Shown: piece after piece, positions 1 through 8,201 of the stretch
How the letters are laid out: every line of letters begins with the position of its first letter
Numbering within the stretch: position 1 is the stretch's first letter
Source of the DNA: Flavobacterium sp. UBA6135
GTDB taxonomy: Bacteria > Bacteroidota > Bacteroidia > Flavobacteriales > Flavobacteriaceae
DNA length: 64,000 bases
NCBI RefSeq assembly: GCF_002428305.1
Contig: NZ_DIVJ01000048.1
Location: 62,001 to 126,000 of the forward strand
Direction: 5' to 3'
Translations under genes and position numbers: made by a program
Notes under the pieces: model-generated
Databases searched by the model: none
What the model was told of the DNA's origin: nothing
What the model saw: the letters and a program-made list of their open reading frames with translations, nothing else

Positions 1-1712
1 GCAATTCGTTTAAAAACCGGTCCGGAAACATCAGCACCATAATATCCTTTTGTTGTACTAGGTTTATGAATGACAACTATACAAGAATATTTAGGTTGAT
101 CAGCTGGAAAATAACCTACAAATGAAGAAGCATAATAAAGGTTTGCTTTGTTTGCATAATCAACTTGAGCGGTTCCTGTTTTTCCTGCCATTGAAAAATC
201 TTTAGAATATAGTTTTGAACCTGTTCCGCGTTTTACAACGTTTTCCAAAACCACTTTCACTTTATCAATTGTTTCTTTTGAGGCTATTTGAGATACAATT
301 ACTTCTTTATCAAAAGTTTTAATTGTTTTATTCCACTCTTTAACTTCTTTTACAAACAAAGGCTTTATCATTTCACCATCATTTGCAATAGCATTATATA
401 AGGTCAACGTTTGAAGTGGCGTCATAGAAACTCCATATCCATAAGCCATCCATGGTAATGTTGTTCCATACCAATTTTTAGCACCTGGTTGAGGCATAAT
501 TGGTTTTCCTTCTCCGGCAATTTGTAATCCTAAAGGTTCATTTAATTTCATTCTATTTATATGACCTACAAATGCTTTTGGGTTATTTTTATAATTATCG
601 TAAACTGCTTGAACTAAAATGGTATTGGATGACAATTCAAACCCTCTTGCTAAAGATATTTTTCCGTAACCCCCTTTTTTAGAATCACGAACTCTTCTGT
701 TGTAATATGTAATTTCACCTCCGTTTGAATCATAAACTGTATTTGTATCCGCTTTTTTATCTTCAAAAAGTGCTAATAAATCCAATATTTTAAACGTAGA
801 ACCCGGTTCATGAGATTCTTGAATCGCATAATTTATCGTTTCAGAATAGTTGCCGTTTTTATCTCTTCCTAAATTTGAAATTGCTTTAACATGTCCGGTT
901 TTTGTTTCCATAACAACCACGCAGCCATGATCGGCTTCATAATACTGTAATTGTTTCAACAAAGCATGATGAGCAATGTCTTGCATATAAACATCAATTG
1001 TAGAAATGACATCATAACCGTCTTGTGGTTCAATTTCGTTTTCATCACGAATTGGCTTCCATTGTCCTTTGGACATTTTTTGCATTAAACGTTTTCCATC
1101 TTTGCCGTTTAAATAATCTTTAAATGCCCATTCAATACCTTTACCGTCAGGAGTTCCGTTTGGCGTTACTCTTTCATATCCAATGGTTCGTTCTGCAATC
1201 AAACCAATGGGATGCTCACGGATTGTTCTTTGCTCTGTAATAATGCCACCTTTATAAGGTCCTTTATTAAAGAGTGGAAAGCTTTTAATTCGCATGTATT
1301 GCGTGTAACTCAAACTTCTGGCTACCAAATAATACCTATTTTTGGTTGACCTTGCTTTTAATAATTCAGATTTGAAATATTGACTTGGTTTCCCTAACAT
1401 AACAGATAAGGAATCACAAAGTGGTTGTAAATTTTGATTGAAATCATCTTGATTTGGAGCCACAGCATCAAATCGGATTTTATAATTTGGAATTGATGTA
1501 GCCAATAAACTACCATCTGAAGAATAAATATTTCCTTTGTTTGCAGGAATTACAAAATTTTTAACTGTTCTTTCTTTTGCTAATTTTCGGTAATGTTCAC
1601 CTTCAACAACCTGAATGTTAGTAAGCTTTACAGCCACAGCAATAGCTAAAACTAAAACAACAAAAGCAGTCAGATACATCCTATATAAGATATGTTTATC
1701 GTTTGCTTCCAT
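1..1712 (-). CDS. ftsI: Penicillin-binding protein, division transpeptidase FtsI (PBP3), C-terminus cut by window edge
   Basis: Septal peptidoglycan D,D-transpeptidase, class B PBP, acting in the periplasm as part of the divisome. About 570 residues are visible from the ATG at 1712. The N-terminus is a short cytoplasmic tail and one membrane anchor (about residues 10-30), then a dimerisation/pedestal region. All three transpeptidase motifs are present: SxxK as STFK with nucleophile S305, SSN at 361-363, and KTGT at 511-514. It is the last gene of the mraZ-rsmH-ftsL-ftsI run and starts 10 bp after ftsL, as expected in the dcw cluster. The frame is still open at base 1, so any C-terminal PASTA domain lies outside the window. 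PBP2-like proteins share these motifs, but the FtsL neighbour favours FtsI. Confidence 0.93.
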   Translation of the reverse strand, partial: MEANDKHILYRMYLTAFVVLVLAIAVAVKLTNIQVVEGEHYRKLAKERTVKNFVIPANKGNIYSSDGSLLATSIPNYKIRFDAVAPNQDDFNQNLQPLCDSLSVMLGKPSQYFKSELLKARSTKNRYYLVARSLSYTQYMRIKSFPLFNKGPYKGGIITEQRTIREHPIGLIAERTIGYERVTPNGTPDGKGIEWAFKDYLNGKDGKRLMQKMSKGQWKPIRDENEIEPQDGYDVISTIDVYMQDIAHHALLKQLQYYEADHGCVVVMETKTGHVKAISNLGRDKNGNYSETINYAIQESHEPGSTFKILDLLALFEDKKADTNTVYDSNGGEITYYNRRVRDSKKGGYGKISLARGFELSSNTILVQAVYDNYKNNPKAFVGHINRMKLNEPLGLQIAGEGKPIMPQPGAKNWYGTTLPWMAYGYGVSMTPLQTLTLYNAIANDGEMIKPLFVKEVKEWNKTIKTFDKEVIVSQIASKETIDKVKVVLENVVKRGTGSKLYSKDFSMAGKTGTAQVDYANKANLYYASSFVGYFPADQPKYSCIVVIHKPSTTKGYYGADVSGPVFKRI

Positions 1713-1722
1713 TTTTAAATTT

Positions 1723-2046
1723 TCAATTATTGGTTTGAGTTACTACTTTTATTTTTTTTGGAGGAACGGTTGACGGCACTATCCCTCGTTTTTCCATTTT
1801 TTCAGAAATGGTGCTTTCCATTTTCAGTTTCATTAATTCTGAACGCCTGTCTACAAATTCTGATCGGTATTCTTTTACTTCTTTTGTCAATTCAACTGTT
1901 CTGAAAACCTTTTTTTCATACCGATGAATGTTATTAATCATTAACATGGCTAAAACAATCAAAAAAACTATAAACTTCCAGCTCTTTGACGCATCTTCAT
2001 TGACCAGAAATCGAGCTTTTAATATGTTATAAACACTACTTTTCAT
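1723..2046 (-). CDS. ftsL: FtsL-like division protein
   Basis: Small bitopic membrane protein of 107 residues: a cytoplasmic N-terminus of about 23 residues, one membrane helix (about 24-40, rich in F, V, I, L), then a charged stretch likely to form a coiled coil. This is the architecture of FtsL, which in other bacteria joins FtsB and FtsQ to activate FtsWI. Sequence similarity in this family is weak, so the call rests mainly on its position between rsmH and ftsI and on its size and topology. Its start overlaps the end of rsmH by 11 bp, suggesting translational coupling. Confidence 0.8.
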   Translation of the reverse strand: MKSSVYNILKARFLVNEDASKSWKFIVFLIVLAMLMINNIHRYEKKVFRTVELTKEVKEYRSEFVDRRSELMKLKMESTISEKMEKRGIVPSTVPPKKIKVVTQTNN

Positions 2047-2947
2047 TTATGCCTTTTTTTTCAGCTATTCTAAGTTTTGCACTTCTTGCTCTATTATTCA
2101 CCCTTATTTCCTCATCACTCGGAACAATCAGTTTACCAACATGTTTTAACGGCACTGAAAAATTTCCAAAAAAATCACGTTCCGGTTCACCTTCAAACAT
2201 TCCATTTTTTATAAACCGCTTTACTAATCGGTCTTCTAAAGAATGATAAGAAATTACACTTAACCTTCCTTCTGGTTTTAGAACCTCAAGTGCTTGTGTT
2301 AAAAATTCTTTCAGAACTTCCATTTCTTGATTCACTTCAATTCTTATGGCTTGATATATTTGAGCTAAAATTTTATGGCTTTTATGTGCTGGTAAGAATC
2401 TGCCCAACACATGCTTTAATTGTTCCGTGTTTTTTATGGGATGCTCTTTTCTAGCTATAACAATTGTGTTTGCAATTGCCCCTGCATTTTTCAATTCTCC
2501 AAAATCAAAAAACAATCGTTTCAAAGCCGCTTCATCATAATTATTCACCACCATAAAAGCACTTAAATCTCCTTTTTGATTCATTCTCATATCCAATTCT
2601 GCATCAAATCGGGTTGAAAAACCTCTTTCTGCCACATCAAATTGATGAGATGAAACCCCTAAATCTGCTAAAATTCCATCAACCGATTTTATGCCTTGAA
2701 ATCGTAAAAAATTTTTGAGATACCTGAAATTCTCTTTTATTAAACAAAAACGCTCATCATTCAAAGTGTTTTCCCAAGCATCTTGATCTTGATCAAATGC
2801 AAACAATTTGCCTTTTGGACTCAATCTTTTCAAAATTTCTTTGGAATGACCACCTCCACCAAATGTTACATCAACATAAACCCCATCAGGATTGATGTTT
2901 AATCCATCAATGGATTCTTTCAATAGAACCGGATTATGATATTCCAT
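2036..2947 (-). CDS. rsmH: 16S rRNA (cytosine(1402)-N(4))-methyltransferase RsmH
   Basis: Methylates N4 of C1402 in the ribosomal P site using S-adenosylmethionine. The SAM-binding loop VDVTFGGGGHS lies about 25-34 residues from the start, and the rest matches the MraW family (for example GVSSHQFDVAERGFS and SYHSLEDRLVK). The chosen start is the ATG at 2947 (protein begins MEYHNPVLL), because family members begin with HxPVLL; an in-frame ATG at 2959 would add four residues. It overlaps the end of mraZ by 14 bp and belongs to the same division operon. Confidence 0.95.
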   Translation of the reverse strand: MEYHNPVLLKESIDGLNINPDGVYVDVTFGGGGHSKEILKRLSPKGKLFAFDQDQDAWENTLNDERFCLIKENFRYLKNFLRFQGIKSVDGILADLGVSSHQFDVAERGFSTRFDAELDMRMNQKGDLSAFMVVNNYDEAALKRLFFDFGELKNAGAIANTIVIARKEHPIKNTEQLKHVLGRFLPAHKSHKILAQIYQAIRIEVNQEMEVLKEFLTQALEVLKPEGRLSVISYHSLEDRLVKRFIKNGMFEGEPERDFFGNFSVPLKHVGKLIVPSDEEIRVNNRARSAKLRIAEKKGINEK

Positions 2948-3407
2948 TATCGTCATCATTTACATTTCCCATTACGTCTTCTGTCAAATCTGCAAAATCA
3001 ACTGTGGCATCATCAATTGATTTCTCATATAAATCTTTGTCCCATATCTCCACAATGTTTACTGCCGAAGACAAAACCAAATCTTTTTTTACCGAAGCAA
3101 ATACTACTAAATCTTTAGGAATCAACAATCTTCCTAAGTTGTCAATTTCAACCACTTTTACACCTGCCGTAAAACGTCGTATAAAATCATTGTTCTTTTT
3201 AACAAATCGATTTAGTTTGTTAACTTTATTCATCAACAGATTCCATTCAGCCATTGGATAAAGCTCCAAACACGGCTGAAAAACAGAACGCTTCAACACA
3301 AAACCTTCTTGTAATGATGACGCCAATTGCTTTTTCAAAGGAGCCGGCAATAGCAGCCTCCCTTTAGCATCAACTTTACATTCATATGTTCCGATTATAC
3401 TGTTCAC
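2934..3407 (-). CDS. mraZ: Transcriptional regulator MraZ
   Basis: AbrB-like DNA-binding protein that in other bacteria binds direct repeats at its own promoter and controls the division cluster. Two repeats of the fold are visible: GTYECKVDAKGRLLLPAPLK near the N-terminus and VVEIDNLGRLLIPKDL about 75 residues later. The frame is open back to an ATG at 3467, but that ATG lies inside the operator boxes, and the family starts just before IIGTYECKVDAKGR. I therefore place the start at the GTG at 3407, giving 157 residues. It is the first gene of mraZ-rsmH-ftsL-ftsI. Confidence 0.9.
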   Translation of the reverse strand: MNSIIGTYECKVDAKGRLLLPAPLKKQLASSLQEGFVLKRSVFQPCLELYPMAEWNLLMNKVNKLNRFVKKNNDFIRRFTAGVKVVEIDNLGRLLIPKDLVVFASVKKDLVLSSAVNIVEIWDKDLYEKSIDDATVDFADLTEDVMGNVNDDDNGIS

Positions 3408-3434
3408 CTCAAAACGTTTTGTGTCTATACCTAG

Positions 3435-3498
3435 CAAAAATAAAAATATTTTACCACAAATTACCACAAATTACCACTTTGTTGATAAGTTTTACCAC
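3435..3498 (-). promoter_or_regulatory. mraZ promoter with four MraZ-type operator boxes
   Basis: On the minus strand the box GTGGTAA occurs four times, at 3492-3498, 3471-3477, 3461-3467 and 3451-3457. The last three are exactly 10 bp apart and the first lies 21 bp upstream, so all face one side of the helix. Just downstream is a TAnnTTTG -7 element (TATTTTTG, 3435-3442), about 28 bp before the GTG start. GTGG-type direct repeats with 10-bp period are the known target of MraZ, so autoregulation is the natural reading; the binding itself is inferred. Confidence 0.75.
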
Positions 3499-3770
3499 TT
3501 TAACCAAATTCAGGCTAAATTGCAGAGACACAATTTTTTAAGATTTTCTTAACGAAGCATGAAAAAAGAAAAGGTTTGCAATAATAAAAAAGCCAAAAAG
3601 CTGATTTTGATGAAAATAATTCAAGGAAATGCCGTTTTAAAAAACAGCAATAAAAATCAATAAAATGTTGATTTCATGCTTTTTAGTAATTGTTAAGATA
3701 AAATTTTAAAAAAAGGAAAACTCTTTGATAAATTAAATTTTTGAAAAATTCATTTTAATCTATAAAATCT
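3499..3770. other. AT-rich intergenic stretch, nothing recognised
   Basis: Between the mraZ operator and the hydrolase promoter lie about 270 bp with no open frame of note, no clear hairpin and no tRNA-like structure. It presumably holds only upstream promoter DNA for the two divergent genes. Confidence 0.4.
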
Positions 3771-3778
3771 TATATTTG
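3771..3778 (+). promoter_or_regulatory. -7 promoter element of the alpha/beta hydrolase gene
   Basis: TATATTTG fits the Bacteroidota -7 consensus TAnnTTTG. Transcription would begin near 3784, about 20 bp before the ATG at 3804 and too late to include much of an upstream TTG reading at 3786. This supports the ATG start. Confidence 0.55.
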
Positions 3779-3803
3779 TGAGGAATTGAATAATCATTTT
3801 TTA

Positions 3804-4568
3804 ATGAAAGACAACTTTAAAAAAGAAGGGAAATACTCTTATTTTGAAGCAGGCGAAGGAACTCCAATAATCGTTTTACATGGTTTAATGGGAGGTCTAA
3901 GTAATTTTGACGGAGTGGCTACTTTTTTCCCAAAAGAAGGCTACAAAGTTGTAATTCCTGAACTACCTATTTATACACAAAATATTCTAAAAACAAATGT
4001 GAAAGCTTTTTCAAAATATGTAAAAGACTTCATCACATTCAAAGGATATGATAAAGTAATATTATTAGGAAATTCACTAGGAGGTCACATTGCTTTGTAT
4101 CATACAAAAATGTATCCTGAAAAAATGGCCGGTCTTGTAATTACAGGAAGTTCAGGTCTTTATGAAAGTGCGATGGGTGATAGTTATCCAAAACGAGGTG
4201 ACTATGAATACATCCGCAAAAAAGCAGAAGATGTTTTTTATGACCCAAATATTGCAACAAAAGAAATTATTGATGATGTTTATAATACGGTTAATGATAG
4301 AATTAAACTTATCAAAACATTGACAATTGCAAAAAGTGCCATTAGACACAATATGGCAAAAGATTTGCCAAAAATGACTACACCAACTTGCATTATTTGG
4401 GGTAAGAATGATAAAGTAACACCTCCAGAAGTAGCTGAAGAATTTGATCGCCTTTTACCCAATTCAGATTTATATTGGATTGATAAATGTGGTCATGCCG
4501 CTATGATGGAACATCCGGACGAATTTAACCGATTGCTTTTTGACTGGTTAAAAAAGTCAAATTTATAA
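3804..4568 (+). CDS. Alpha/beta fold hydrolase
   Basis: Cytoplasmic serine hydrolase of 254 residues. The oxyanion motif HG (VLHGLMGG) is followed by the nucleophile elbow GNSLGG with S91. D203 in GKNDKVTPP and H231 in CGHAAMMEHP complete the catalytic triad. The layout resembles MhpC/BioH/epoxide hydrolase-type enzymes; the substrate cannot be read from sequence. The frame extends to a TTG at 3786, but the -7 box at 3771-3778 and the ATG at 3804 favour the shorter form. It is followed by a terminator and then engB; this pair next to gldBC is, to my knowledge, common in flavobacteria. Confidence 0.85.
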   Translation: MKDNFKKEGKYSYFEAGEGTPIIVLHGLMGGLSNFDGVATFFPKEGYKVVIPELPIYTQNILKTNVKAFSKYVKDFITFKGYDKVILLGNSLGGHIALYHTKMYPEKMAGLVITGSSGLYESAMGDSYPKRGDYEYIRKKAEDVFYDPNIATKEIIDDVYNTVNDRIKLIKTLTIAKSAIRHNMAKDLPKMTTPTCIIWGKNDKVTPPEVAEEFDRLLPNSDLYWIDKCGHAAMMEHPDEFNRLLFDWLKKSNL

Positions 4569-4569
4569 T

Positions 4570-4594
4570 TCCCTTGACAAAAGGGATTTTTTTT
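4570..4594 (+). terminator. Intrinsic terminator after the hydrolase gene
   Basis: Six-bp stem TCCCTT/AAGGGA with a five-base loop and a run of eight T. It ends only 5 bp before the engB ATG, so engB transcription must read through or start within this sequence. Confidence 0.7.
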
Positions 4595-4599
4595 ATACC

Positions 4600-5217
4600 A
4601 TGAAAATAAATACAGCTGAATTTATAATTAGTAATTCCGAAGTAAGCAAATGTCCGAAAGATCCGCTTCCGGAATATGCTTTCATTGGACGTTCTAATGT
4701 TGGGAAATCCTCATTAATCAACATGTTGACTAATCATAAAAACTTAGCCAAAACCTCTTCAAGACCCGGAAAAACACAATTGATTAATCATTTTAAAATT
4801 AACAACAATTGGTTTTTGGTTGATTTACCCGGTTATGGTTATGCAAAAGTCTCTAAAAAAACAAAAGAAATTTTTCAAAAATTCATTACTGATTATTTTG
4901 AGAAAAGAGAACAATTGGTTTGTGCTTTTGTCTTAATTGATATCAGACATGAGGCCCAAAAAATTGATTTGGAATTCATAAATTATCTTGGCGTAACTGA
5001 AGTTCCTTTTTGTATTGTTTTTACAAAAACCGATAAAATTGGCAAAACCAAAATTGACTCACATGTTTCTGCATATGTGAAACAAGTTTTAGCCAATGGT
5101 TGGGAAGAAATGCCTCAATATTTTATCACTTCTTCAACCGAAGCTGTTGGTAAAGAAAACATTTTAGAATTTATTGATGATATCAATCAGCAGTTTTTTA
5201 AGTCAAATACTTTTTAA
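4600..5217 (+). CDS. engB: Ribosome biogenesis GTPase EngB (YsxC/YihA)
   Basis: Essential Ras-like GTPase needed for late assembly of the large ribosomal subunit. 205 residues, normal family length. G1 GRSNVGKS at 30-37, G3 DLPGYG at 75-80 (diagnostic of EngB), G4 TKTD at 142-145. The start is the only ATG that keeps the conserved N-terminus (MKINTAEFI). The gene has almost no leader, since the preceding terminator stops 5 bp upstream. Its 3' end overlaps that of gldC, on the opposite strand, by 4 bp. Confidence 0.96.
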   Translation: MKINTAEFIISNSEVSKCPKDPLPEYAFIGRSNVGKSSLINMLTNHKNLAKTSSRPGKTQLINHFKINNNWFLVDLPGYGYAKVSKKTKEIFQKFITDYFEKREQLVCAFVLIDIRHEAQKIDLEFINYLGVTEVPFCIVFTKTDKIGKTKIDSHVSAYVKQVLANGWEEMPQYFITSSTEAVGKENILEFIDDINQQFFKSNTF

Positions 5218-5546
5218 GCTTTCAATTCTAATTTTTCAGCAAAATATTCGCAAAAATCCCGCATAGTATCAGCCATTTTTGTATCGGTTGTGGCTCTTTC
5301 ATAGGTATCTGACATTGCGACTAAAGTCTCGTAAAAAAATCGTTTCATGTCATCCACAGGCATATCTTTTGTCCACAAATCAATTTTCATGGTTTGCTTT
5401 TCTTGATTATTCCAAACTGACAAGAGTATCGCCTTTGATTCTTGATTAACCACACCACCATCTTCTGCAGTCCATTGAAGTTTTTCAGGAACTTGATTTT
5501 CGTCTAATTCTATAGAAAGTTTTATTTCAGATTGTTTAGTTGCCAT
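5214..5546 (-). CDS. gldC: Gliding motility protein GldC
   Basis: 110-residue soluble protein recognised as GldC (start MATKQSEIKLSIELDENQVP, end EYFAEKLELKA). In Flavobacterium johnsoniae, gldC lies next to gldB and its loss impairs gliding; the biochemical role is unknown. No signal peptide or membrane segment. It starts at the gldB stop codon (1-bp overlap), so the two are probably co-translated. Presence of this pair indicates a gliding flavobacterium. Confidence 0.93.
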   Translation of the reverse strand: MATKQSEIKLSIELDENQVPEKLQWTAEDGGVVNQESKAILLSVWNNQEKQTMKIDLWTKDMPVDDMKRFFYETLVAMSDTYERATTDTKMADTMRDFCEYFAEKLELKA

Positions 5547-6511
5547 TATTTTTTTGGTTTATATCGGGATAATTCAAATAACTCTTTAGCATCCATAGCT
5601 AATAATTGCTGCAAAGATACATCATTGTTTTTCATAAACGAACGCACGATTTGCCAACCTAACCATATGCCAACACGACCTGGAGATTCATTATCAATAT
5701 CAAGATAGAATTTTGAAAAAGGTGCCGGAGCAATAAATCGATGCACTAATTTTAAGTCCGTACTATAAAGATAAGCTTCTTGAATAAAGTTTAGCCACAT
5801 ATAATTTTCGTTGGCTTCACACCATTCTAGTTGTTCTTTAGTATATCCTATTTTATCATTATCGGCATATTCCGGCAATAAAATATCTTTCAAATAAAGC
5901 TCCTTTCCATAATAAATCATTTGAGAAAGAAACATTCTATCACGTGCAGGAGTAGTAACTTTTGTTGAAAATTCAGAAACAATATCCGGCAAAATTTGTG
6001 ACCGTTCAAATGTTTGACAGAAATAACTAGGAAATTCATTGATATAGAATTTGTGGTCTTTCCCTAAGTATAAATCAATGGACAACAACATTATACTATC
6101 CGTTAAAATAACTTTATTTTGGTATTCCATTTCACTGATCAAAGTGATTACCTTTGACGGCATTTTAAAATCAGGAAAATAAAATTTTATATGACGGTAT
6201 AAATCTTCAATTTCATTTTGAACCGAAGAGAAATCACTATACTTTTTCTGAACCTCATCATATAATTCTCTATAAATTGGATCTTGAATTTTATCGACAA
6301 AAACACTATCATGATATTCTTCAGGAAAAAAAACAGCATACTTAGAACGCATAGACTTAAATTCTGAAATAGGTGTTTCATATAAGATCTTATCAAAACG
6401 TTCAATTTTCAAATCAACTGGTAACAATTCAATTTCTTTTTCAAAAGCTGATTTTTTATTACACGAAACAAAAACTGAAAAAAGAATCACTAAAAATATA
6501 TACTTTGGCAT
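5546..6511 (-). CDS. gldB: Gliding motility lipoprotein GldB
   Basis: 321-residue lipoprotein needed for gliding in F. johnsoniae. The N-terminus has a hydrophobic signal of about 15 residues ending in the lipobox VSC, with the lipidated cysteine at residue 17. The mature part matches the GldB family (LPVDLKIERFDK, GRVGIWLGWQIVRSFMKNN), which carries a degenerate metalloprotease-like fold. It forms an operon with gldC and is divergent from nadE, with 91 bp between the starts. Confidence 0.93.
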   Translation of the reverse strand: MPKYIFLVILFSVFVSCNKKSAFEKEIELLPVDLKIERFDKILYETPISEFKSMRSKYAVFFPEEYHDSVFVDKIQDPIYRELYDEVQKKYSDFSSVQNEIEDLYRHIKFYFPDFKMPSKVITLISEMEYQNKVILTDSIMLLSIDLYLGKDHKFYINEFPSYFCQTFERSQILPDIVSEFSTKVTTPARDRMFLSQMIYYGKELYLKDILLPEYADNDKIGYTKEQLEWCEANENYMWLNFIQEAYLYSTDLKLVHRFIAPAPFSKFYLDIDNESPGRVGIWLGWQIVRSFMKNNDVSLQQLLAMDAKELFELSRYKPKK

Positions 6512-6602
6512 GTTTAAAAAAATAAAGTGTTAAAGCCTTTTATCAATTGGATTTTTTATTTTTACAAAAACTTTTTTGACGCTGCAAATATACAATGCTC
6601 AA

Positions 6603-7436
6603 ATGACACCTAAACAAATGACCCCTAAAAATACTACTCTTGCTATTGAAAAAATCAACCAACACATTGTAAATTGGCTAAAAGACTATGCCATTAACGC
6701 AAAAGTAAATGGTTTTGTTGTAGGCGTTTCGGGAGGAATCGATAGTGCGGTTACTTCTACACTATGTGCTCAAACAGGTTTGCGAACATTATGTCTTGAA
6801 TTACCGATTCATCAAGCTCAAAGCCATGTTGACAGAAAAAGAGAGCACATTCAACAACTCAAAAGCAGGTTTTCAAATGTTGAAAGCCTCAATGTTGATT
6901 TAACAAATGTATTTGAAACTTTAAAAAATGATTTACCTGATTTTGAAAATCATCCTCAGCACCAATTAACGCTCGCAAATACCCGTGCAAGATTGCGAAT
7001 GACAACTTTATATTATTTTGCAGGTATTCATGGCCTTTTAGTTGCAGGTACAGGAAACAAAGTTGAAGATTTTGGTGTAGGTTTTTATACAAAATACGGA
7101 GATGGAGGTGTTGATTTAAGTCCTATTGCAGATTTAATGAAATCTGAAGTTTATAAATTGGGGGCGTTTTTAAAAGTACCTAATTCAATTCTAAAAGCAC
7201 AACCCACTGATGGTTTGTTTGGAGATAGTAGAACTGATGAAGACCAACTTGGGGCTAGCTATGACGAATTGGAGTGGGCAATGAATAAAGACACTGAAGG
7301 CAAAAAAACAACAGATTTCTCGGGAAGAGAAAAAGAAGTTTTTTTAATTTTTAAACGATTAAATTCGGCTAATCAACACAAAATGAGACCTATTCCAGTT
7401 TGTGAAATCCCTAATAAAATCAAATTTTCCTACTAA
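6603..7436 (+). CDS. nadE: NH3-dependent NAD(+) synthetase
   Basis: Last step of NAD synthesis: amidates deamido-NAD with ATP and ammonia. The PP-loop SGGIDS is at about residues 43-48; later family motifs include AGTGNKVEDFGVGF and YGDGGVDLSPIADLMKSEV. No N-terminal glutaminase domain, so it is the short ammonia-using type (about 277 residues). The frame continues upstream to a TTG at 6576, but the ATG at 6603 or the ATG at 6618 is more likely; I cannot separate these two. Single gene, divergent from gldB. Confidence 0.93.
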   Translation: MTPKQMTPKNTTLAIEKINQHIVNWLKDYAINAKVNGFVVGVSGGIDSAVTSTLCAQTGLRTLCLELPIHQAQSHVDRKREHIQQLKSRFSNVESLNVDLTNVFETLKNDLPDFENHPQHQLTLANTRARLRMTTLYYFAGIHGLLVAGTGNKVEDFGVGFYTKYGDGGVDLSPIADLMKSEVYKLGAFLKVPNSILKAQPTDGLFGDSRTDEDQLGASYDELEWAMNKDTEGKKTTDFSGREKEVFLIFKRLNSANQHKMRPIPVCEIPNKIKFSY

Positions 7437-7538
7437 AGAAGTAAAAATTTTTAACATTTTTACTACATAAATGAAAAATTTATGTTACCTTTAACTGCCC
7501 TAAAAAAATTAATCATTTCAACCAAAATACCACTTATT

Positions 7539-8168
7539 ATGATTAAAGTTTGTTTAGCCGACAACCAACCTGTTGTTCACTTTGGGGTTAAATCGTATTT
7601 TAAGGATCATGCTGAAATCAGTTTAGTTGGCCATGTGGGCAATTATAATATGATTTTAGACTTACTTAAAATCAAACCCGTAGATGTTTTAATTTTAGAT
7701 CTTGAACTTGAGGGTTTGAGCAGTTTAAACATGGTAAAATTTCTTTTGAAGGAATTTCCAAGTACAAAAATTATAATTTTCAGTAATTTATCTGAAAATA
7801 TCTATGCACCAAATGCTTTGAAAGCGGGTGTCTCTTCTTATTTACACAAAACATCAAAATTGGAAACTTTAGGTAATACAATTATAAAAGTTAGCCATGG
7901 AGCAATTATTTACAGTGATACTGTAAAGAAAAATTTGGCTTTGATTGCAAAGCAAAACAAAAGCGAGCGTTTGTATAGAAAACTATCTAATCGCGAAATT
8001 GAAGTGCTTCGCTTTTTAAGTGATGGAAAGAAAAACAATGAAATCTCTAAAATTTTAGGATTGAATGAAAAAACCATCAGTACTTATAAATTGCGATTAC
8101 TCACCAAATTGAATGTAACCAACCTAGTTGATTTAGTTAACAAAGCAAAAACATTAGAAATAGTTTAA
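7539..8168 (+). CDS. NarL/FixJ-family response regulator
   Basis: Two-component regulator of 209 residues: receiver domain with phospho-acceptor D54 (VLILDLELEGL), then a LuxR-type helix-turn-helix at about 148-200 (LSNREIEVLRFL, ISTYKLRLLTKL). The track start at 7482 would add 19 residues (MLPLTALKK...) not expected before a receiver; the ATG at 7539 begins MIKVCLADNQPVVHFG as in related regulators, and a weak -7 match (TACCTTTA, 7486-7493) lies just upstream. An AT-rich inverted repeat, 7441-7448 with 7456-7463, precedes it. No kinase is adjacent; it has been carried with gldB/nadE in flavobacteria as I recall. Confidence 0.85.
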   Translation: MIKVCLADNQPVVHFGVKSYFKDHAEISLVGHVGNYNMILDLLKIKPVDVLILDLELEGLSSLNMVKFLLKEFPSTKIIIFSNLSENIYAPNALKAGVSSYLHKTSKLETLGNTIIKVSHGAIIYSDTVKKNLALIAKQNKSERLYRKLSNREIEVLRFLSDGKKNNEISKILGLNEKTISTYKLRLLTKLNVTNLVDLVNKAKTLEIV

Positions 8169-8172
8169 TGAC

Positions 8173-8201
8173 AAAAAAGACCTCAAATTGAGGTCTTTTT
8201 T
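8173..8201. terminator. Bidirectional terminator between the response regulator and dnaG
   Basis: Perfect 14-bp inverted repeat, arms 8173-8186 and 8188-8201, with a GACCTCAA core flanked by A6 and T6. The symmetric A and T runs let it end transcripts from both convergent genes; it includes the dnaG stop codon. Confidence 0.85.

Noticed and set aside
2049..2246. 65-codon plus-strand frame within rsmH
   Set aside because: Lies opposite conserved rsmH codons and has no promoter or recognisable domain.
3405..3467. N-terminal extension of mraZ to the ATG at 3467
   Set aside because: The added codons are the operator boxes and promoter; the family begins at the GTG at 3407.
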